DNA of 36,887 bases from Bacteroidaceae bacterium (GTDB taxonomy: Bacteria > Bacteroidota > Bacteroidia > Bacteroidales > Bacteroidaceae): assembly GCA_017428785.1 (NCBI GenBank), contig JAFRQD010000022.1:1-36887 (forward strand), written 5' to 3'. Made by a program: the position numbers and the translations under genes. The notes under the pieces are model-generated. The model was given only the letters and a program-made list of their open reading frames with translations. It searched no databases and had not been told where the DNA came from. Shown here piece by piece: positions 33,475-36,887 of the stretch (the stretch's first letter is position 1; each line of letters opens with the position of its first letter).

Positions 33475-33507
33475 CAAATTTAGCAAAAAAAGGCCAATCC
33501 ATCGCAA
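33475..33507 (-). promoter_or_regulatory. promoter of the ftsY operon
   Basis: On the minus strand TTTG (33504-33507), a 21-base spacer, then TAAATTTG (33475-33482). This fits the Bacteroidetes consensus. The -7 element is 28 bases before the ftsY ATG. Confidence 0.75.
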
Positions 33508-33552
33508 ATAATACCGAAATTTTAGTATTTATTAAGTAATGTAAGGCAACAG

Positions 33553-33584
33553 AAAAAGCTCCTCCGCCTCGCGACGAAGGAGCT
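33553..33584 (-). terminator. intrinsic terminator after the M56 peptidase gene
   Basis: AGCTCCT (33557-33563) pairs with AGGAGCT (33578-33584). On the minus strand the stem is followed by TTTTC. The terminator lies about 120 bases past the M56 stop codon, so the 22-bp array between them belongs to the 3' untranslated region. Confidence 0.75.
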
Positions 33585-33620
33585 ATCTGAAAACATCACG
33601 TGGGATAATCGCAAACTTAA

Positions 33621-33702
33621 CGTGTCATGTTGTCAAAAATAACGTGTGATGTTGTCAAAAATAACGTGTGATGTTGTCATACTTAACGTGTCGTGTTGGG
33701 AA
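33621..33702. repeat. 22-bp tandem array in the 3' region of the M56 peptidase gene
   Basis: Units start at 33621, 33643, 33665 and 33687: CGTG-TCAT-GTT-GTC, CGTG-TGAT-GTT-GTC, CGTG-TGAT-GTT-GTC, CGTG-TCGT-GTT-GGG, with an AT-rich tail (AAAAATAA) in between. The period is exactly 22. The last unit ends one base from the M56 stop codon. Confidence 0.9.
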
Positions 33703-33703
33703 G

Positions 33704-35653
33704 CTACTGTAGTCGGAACATGACAGGCAGGTTGAAGATGCTGCGGACAGGATTGCCTTCCTTATCTTTGGCAGGCTCCCACTTTGGCATCAGCTCCATC
33801 ACGCGCTTGGCTTCTCCGAATAGCAGGTCGCCGAGGTCTTGTCCTGCCTTGAGTTGCTCCGGGCTGTCGGGATGTTCCTTTTTGTAGGACGTTACTTCCA
33901 CCTCCGAGAGTGTCTTTCCCGCTCCACGAACCTTCTCAATATGTGTGATGCTGCCGTCCTTCTCAATCACAAATCGTACAATGACACGTCCCTGCACGCC
34001 AAAATATTGGCAGAGTTTGGGGTAGCGGACGTTCTCGGAAAGGAACTTGAAGCACTCTTCATCGCCTCCAGGGTACTGAGCCCTCTCCTTCACCACATTA
34101 TAGATGGTGTCGTTATTGTTTAAGACTTCCTTATCATTGAGCATTATCTTGGCGACGCTCTTGCCGCCCACTGTGATATTGCCGTCGCCATCCATTTCAG
34201 CTCCAGGCAGTTTCTTGACGAGGTCCTTGAGAACAGGGTCATTAGTTCCTGTCTCCTTGTTATAGACAACATTCTGTCTCTCGGGTTCCTTCGTCTCTTT
34301 CTTGGTCGCAATTACGATGGCACCATTGGAACCTTTGGCGCCCCACTTGGCAGTGGCGGCATCCTTCTGAAGCACGGCGATGCTCTCAACATCCTCGGCA
34401 TTGATATTCAGCAGTTTCGTGAGCTGCTCCTCGGAGTTGATGTCCTTCACCGCATCCTTAGGGATTTCGTAGATTTTGCCGTTGAGGACAATCAGGGGCT
34501 GTGGTGCATCCTTATACCCTCTCGTCTTTATCGAGAGTGCTTCAGAGCCATCAGGCTGGGTGATAAGACTGTTTTGTATTTCTTTGCCTTTCACAGCCTC
34601 CATAGCCTCTTGAGGCGTCATCTCTTTGCCATTGACAAGAACTTTTGAAACATTCTTTAATTCAACAAGCTTTCTTTCTTCCTCAAAAGCTTGCAGGTTA
34701 AGAGAATTCTCCGTACCTTTGCCCTCGAGTTTAGTTACTGTCTCCTCAATCGGAGCGACGAACTTAGGCGTTGCGAAGGCCGAGAGCGCCAACGCAGCGA
34801 CTGGGATGACATAGAGCGCCTTGCTCTTCATCCAAGGATTTGATTTTGACTTCTTCATCATAGTGATACGTTTTTTAGTTAAACTATGGTTAAAGCTGTT
34901 GGCGAAAGCGTAGGAACCGGAGCCAACGGCTTTTCTTATAAGCAATAACTGATAACCTTGTGCCGAAACGCCCTGCTCGAGGACGAAGTTGTCGGCCTCG
35001 TATTCGTGAACGTCACGCAGGCTGATGCCCAGCACGTAGCAGAGCGGATTCCACCACTGAAGCATCTGCACGAGGGTGAGCAGCACGACGTCCCACGAGT
35101 GGCGGCCCTGTATGTGTCCCATCTCGTGAAGGACAATCTCGCGACCTGCCTCGTCGTAGTCCTTCTCGTTAAGCACGATGTTCTTCATCCAACTGAACGG
35201 CGCCACATCTCCCGAATGGCAATAGATGCGGACGCCCTGCTCGTCGCTGTGCCAAAGCACACCCCGCTTCAAGCCGAACTGCAGGCGAGCAATCTGCCAA
35301 AGCCTCATCGCGAGCAACGACACCATACCTATTATATATATAAAGGTGAAAAGGTGAAAGAGGGAAAAAGTGAAAAAACTTTCCTCTTGCTTCTCTGCCA
35401 AGACTTGTACCTCGGGCAAGACGTGGACGGGAATGCCCAGCTCGAGCATCTGCAACTGTGCCGCTTGCACGACAGGCTGGTGGTCGAGCGACATCCAAGG
35501 AATGTTGCAGAGCGGCAGGACGAGCGACAGCAACAGGATGCTCAAGAGCACCATGCGGTTGAAGCGGAAGAAACTCTCGCGCCTAAGCATCAGCATGTAG
35601 GGCAAGTACAGCATTGACAGTACGATTGCTGACTTGATGGAATAAAGAAACAT
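33704..35653 (-). CDS. BlaR1-like M56 peptidase with plug-like and TonB C-terminal domains
   Basis: The protein has 649 residues. Membrane helices lie near 5-22, 33-50, 100-118 and about 272-292. The zinc-peptidase motif HEMGH (176-180) is followed by a downstream Glu in HEYEADNF, as in M56/BlaR1. After the last helix comes a periplasmic part with a carboxypeptidase- or plug-like piece (ESIAVLQKDAATAKWGAKGSNGAIVIATKK, about 410-440) and a TonB C-terminal domain (about 535-649, YPGGDEECFKFLSENVRYPK, QGRVIVRFVIEKDG). This combination is common in Bacteroidetes. It presumably senses an envelope signal and cleaves the BlaI-type repressor encoded upstream. Residues 91-108 are Phe-rich and encoded by an octamer-like repeat. 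Confidence 0.9.
   Translation of the reverse strand: MFLYSIKSAIVLSMLYLPYMLMLRRESFFRFNRMVLLSILLLSLVLPLCNIPWMSLDHQPVVQAAQLQMLELGIPVHVLPEVQVLAEKQEESFFTFSLFHLFTFIYIIGMVSLLAMRLWQIARLQFGLKRGVLWHSDEQGVRIYCHSGDVAPFSWMKNIVLNEKDYDEAGREIVLHEMGHIQGRHSWDVVLLTLVQMLQWWNPLCYVLGISLRDVHEYEADNFVLEQGVSAQGYQLLLIRKAVGSGSYAFANSFNHSLTKKRITMMKKSKSNPWMKSKALYVIPVAALALSAFATPKFVAPIEETVTKLEGKGTENSLNLQAFEEERKLVELKNVSKVLVNGKEMTPQEAMEAVKGKEIQNSLITQPDGSEALSIKTRGYKDAPQPLIVLNGKIYEIPKDAVKDINSEEQLTKLLNINAEDVESIAVLQKDAATAKWGAKGSNGAIVIATKKETKEPERQNVVYNKETGTNDPVLKDLVKKLPGAEMDGDGNITVGGKSVAKIMLNDKEVLNNNDTIYNVVKERAQYPGGDEECFKFLSENVRYPKLCQYFGVQGRVIVRFVIEKDGSITHIEKVRGAGKTLSEVEVTSYKKEHPDSPEQLKAGQDLGDLLFGEAKRVMELMPKWEPAKDKEGNPVRSIFNLPVMFRLQ
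35343..35379. repeat. octamer-like repeat inside the M56 coding region
   Basis: The plus strand reads AAAGGTG, AAAAGGTG, AAAGAGGG, AAAAAGTG, AAAAAAC, next to TATATATATA. The words resemble intergenic arrays such as AAAAGTG before batE. On the coding strand it gives the Phe-rich stretch FFTFSLFHLFTF between the second and third membrane segments. Confidence 0.5.
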
Positions 35654-35657
35654 TGTA

Positions 35658-35713
35658 GAGTTAAGAGTTAAGGGTTAAGAGTTAAGGGTTAAGAGTTAAG
35701 GGTTAAGAGTTAA
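35658..35713. repeat. eight-copy heptamer array directly upstream of the M56 start
   Basis: Eight 7-mers without interruption: GAGTTAA, GAGTTAA, then GGGTTAA and GAGTTAA alternating three times. The array begins 5 bases from the start codon (35651-35653). It is the most regular word repeat in the window. CTTAACTCTTAACT near 35790-35803 at the blaI 3' end is complementary to it. Confidence 0.9.
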
Positions 35714-35791
35714 GAAAGATAGTCTGTCACAGTTAGGAGTTAAATCTAGAGTTATAATATGTATAGCCGCGTTTGGTATTTTTCTTAATTC

Positions 35792-36181
35792 TTAACTCTT
35801 AACTAACTCAAACAGTTCCTTCACTTCATCGGCTGAGAGGTTCTCTTCTGTGACGAAGTAGTTGAGCATTGACTTCACGCTGCCACCGAAGAAGTTCTGC
35901 TTCACCTCCTGCATCGTGCGACGTGTGTATTCAGCCCGAGTGACGAGCGGCACATAGCGATGCGTCTTGCCCTGACCGCCCACTTTGTGGAAGTCGAGAT
36001 AACCTTTCTCGTAGAGCACTTTCAGGTAGGTCGCGATAGTCGTATAGGCAGGCTTGGGCTCTTTGTAGTGCTCCAGAACATCCCACGCACAAGCCGCTCC
36101 GTCGATGTCCCAAATGATGTTCATCACTTCGAACTCAACCTTTGTCAATGTGTTGTCGTTGCGTTTCATATCATTCAACAT
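35792..36181 (-). CDS. BlaI/MecI/CopY-family transcriptional repressor
   Basis: The protein has 129 residues when started at the ATG at 36181; an ATG at 36169 is an alternative, and a TTG at 36199 is less likely. It has a winged-helix domain (LTKVEFEVMNIIWDIDGAACAWDVLEHYKEPKPAYTTIATYLKVLYEKGYLDFHKVG) and the C-terminal dimerisation helices (NYFVTEENLSADEVKELFELV), as in BlaI/MecI. Such repressors are cleaved when the M56 partner is triggered. The M56 gene lies 138 bases downstream on the same strand, with a heptamer array between them. The gene probably represses itself and its partner; the operator is not identified. Confidence 0.93.
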   Translation of the reverse strand: MLNDMKRNDNTLTKVEFEVMNIIWDIDGAACAWDVLEHYKEPKPAYTTIATYLKVLYEKGYLDFHKVGGQGKTHRYVPLVTRAEYTRRTMQEVKQNFFGGSVKSMLNYFVTEENLSADEVKELFELVKS

Positions 36182-36196
36182 GTTTGTTTCCGAGAG

Positions 36197-36204
36197 CAAA
36201 GTAA
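36197..36204 (-). promoter_or_regulatory. possible -7 element of the blaI-like gene
   Basis: On the minus strand TTACTTTG resembles TAnnTTTG with one mismatch. It lies 16 bases before the ATG at 36181. No -33 TTTG is clear. Confidence 0.3.
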
Positions 36205-36314
36205 GGGAGTTTTCTTGAATCTCGCAATGTTTAGATATTGGAAAGTATAGATATTGACTGCTTTTTAACGTTTATTTGTAGTTATTGAACAGTTATTCGT
36301 AGTAATAGAGCGAA

Positions 36315-36354
36315 ATAAAAAAGCCCCGACTGGCTTCGCAGCTGGTCGAGGACA
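36315..36354 (-). terminator. intrinsic terminator of the right-edge gene
   Basis: On the minus strand CCTCGACCAGC, a TGCGAA loop and GCCAGTCGGGG form an imperfect stem followed by CTTTTTT. It lies about 60 bases after the stop codon of the partial gene at 36411. Confidence 0.75.
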
Positions 36355-36410
36355 TGAAAAGAAAAAATACCTTTAAATTTAACGAGAATACTACTTGTTA
36401 CTTTGATTGC

Positions 36411-36887
36411 TTACTTTTTATGCATTTGCATTAGCAGATCGCGCGCCTTCTGGAAGTTCACTCGGTCTGTCTCGGTCTTCGCCACTTCTATTAAAGAGTC
36501 AATGTCGGCCATTACCTTCTCCCACTTCTCTGTAGAGTCGGGAAGCTGGAAAGCTCCAAACCTGACGCCCAGCCTGCAGAGGTCATAGATGCCGATTGCT
36601 GTCATCTCCGTCAATTCATGATTCATGTAATAATCTTTCAAGCTGTTGAAGTTACGGATGAAAGCGTCGTCGTTCGTCATCTCATTGAAGAACGGGTTTA
36701 TTGGGTTGGAAGGAATGCCCATGCCTATAACGGTGGTTGTCTGTGCCGAAGGTATCTTGGCGTACGTCACGATGTATCGGGCGAAGACATTTCCCTTGTG
36801 GTCTTCCTTCCATTCGAGGGCGTATGCGTAGCGATGCGTCTTGGTGGTGTCGCTGGCATCAAGTATATTGATGTTGATGTAGTTGCC
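36411..36887 (-). CDS. protein of unknown function, 5' end outside the window
   Basis: The frame is open from the right window edge to the stop at 36411, giving at least 158 residues. A GTG at 36770 could be read as a start, but the frame continues upstream without a stop (GNYININILDASDTTKTHRYAYALEWKE), so the gene almost certainly begins beyond the window. Visible features are strand-like stretches near the start and a helical C-terminus rich in charged residues (EKWEKVMADIDSLIEVAKTETDRVNFQKARDLLMQMHKK). I recognise no motif. It is followed by an intrinsic terminator and is separated from blaI by about 230 bases with no gene. Confidence 0.7.
   Translation of the reverse strand, partial: GNYININILDASDTTKTHRYAYALEWKEDHKGNVFARYIVTYAKIPSAQTTTVIGMGIPSNPINPFFNEMTNDDAFIRNFNSLKDYYMNHELTEMTAIGIYDLCRLGVRFGAFQLPDSTEKWEKVMADIDSLIEVAKTETDRVNFQKARDLLMQMHKK

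Overview
The window reads as chromosomal DNA of a Bacteroidales bacterium, most likely Prevotella or a close relative. The signs are several promoters with the Bacteroidetes -7 element TAnnTTTG, few Shine-Dalgarno sites, a moxR-DUF58-bat (Bacteroides aerotolerance) cluster, DUF3078 and DUF1846 proteins, HU-type proteins with Bacteroidetes-specific extensions, and an M56 peptidase with plug-like and TonB C-terminal domains. Genus is inferred from gene content and repeat style only.

Layout: 50-1959 (+) DUF3078 protein and EngB GTPase. 2256-5679 (-) LptD-like outer-membrane protein and an HD hydrolase. 5818-7281 (+) DUF1846 protein. 7513-9538 (-) outer-membrane barrel and PCMD-type lipoprotein. 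9843-25750 (-) is one uninterrupted same-strand run: moxR, DUF58, a Bat-cluster membrane protein, batA, a batB-batC fusion, batD, batE, a two-module sensor kinase, its response regulator, a small membrane protein and a UvrD/PcrA helicase. 26434-26895 (-) is an HU-like protein. 27480-29647 (+) is an AT-rich restriction-modification pair behind a long, heavily folded leader. 29728-33446 (-) is ftsY, rimO, HU and a membrane-anchored HU/LysM-like protein. 33704-36181 (-) is a blaI-blaR1-like pair. A partial gene of unknown function runs off the right edge.

Most genes serve the envelope (LptD, Bat proteins, lipoprotein, M56/TonB protein), ribosome assembly or modification and protein targeting (EngB, RimO, FtsY), or DNA (helicase, HU proteins, restriction-modification).

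The most unusual content is between genes. (1) Five loci carry 22-bp-period arrays beside stop codons. Their sequences differ, but four clearly share the skeleton CGTG-N4-GTT-N11. (2) About ten gene junctions carry heptamer or octamer word arrays, often touching the next start codon. (3) A GC-rich palindromic element (core CCCCCTAAAGGGGG) recurs about seven times; copies are translated inside RimO and inside a signal peptide, and others supply stop codons. (4) The methyltransferase leader holds a nested series of inverted repeats over about 180 nt, followed by two mutually exclusive hairpins.
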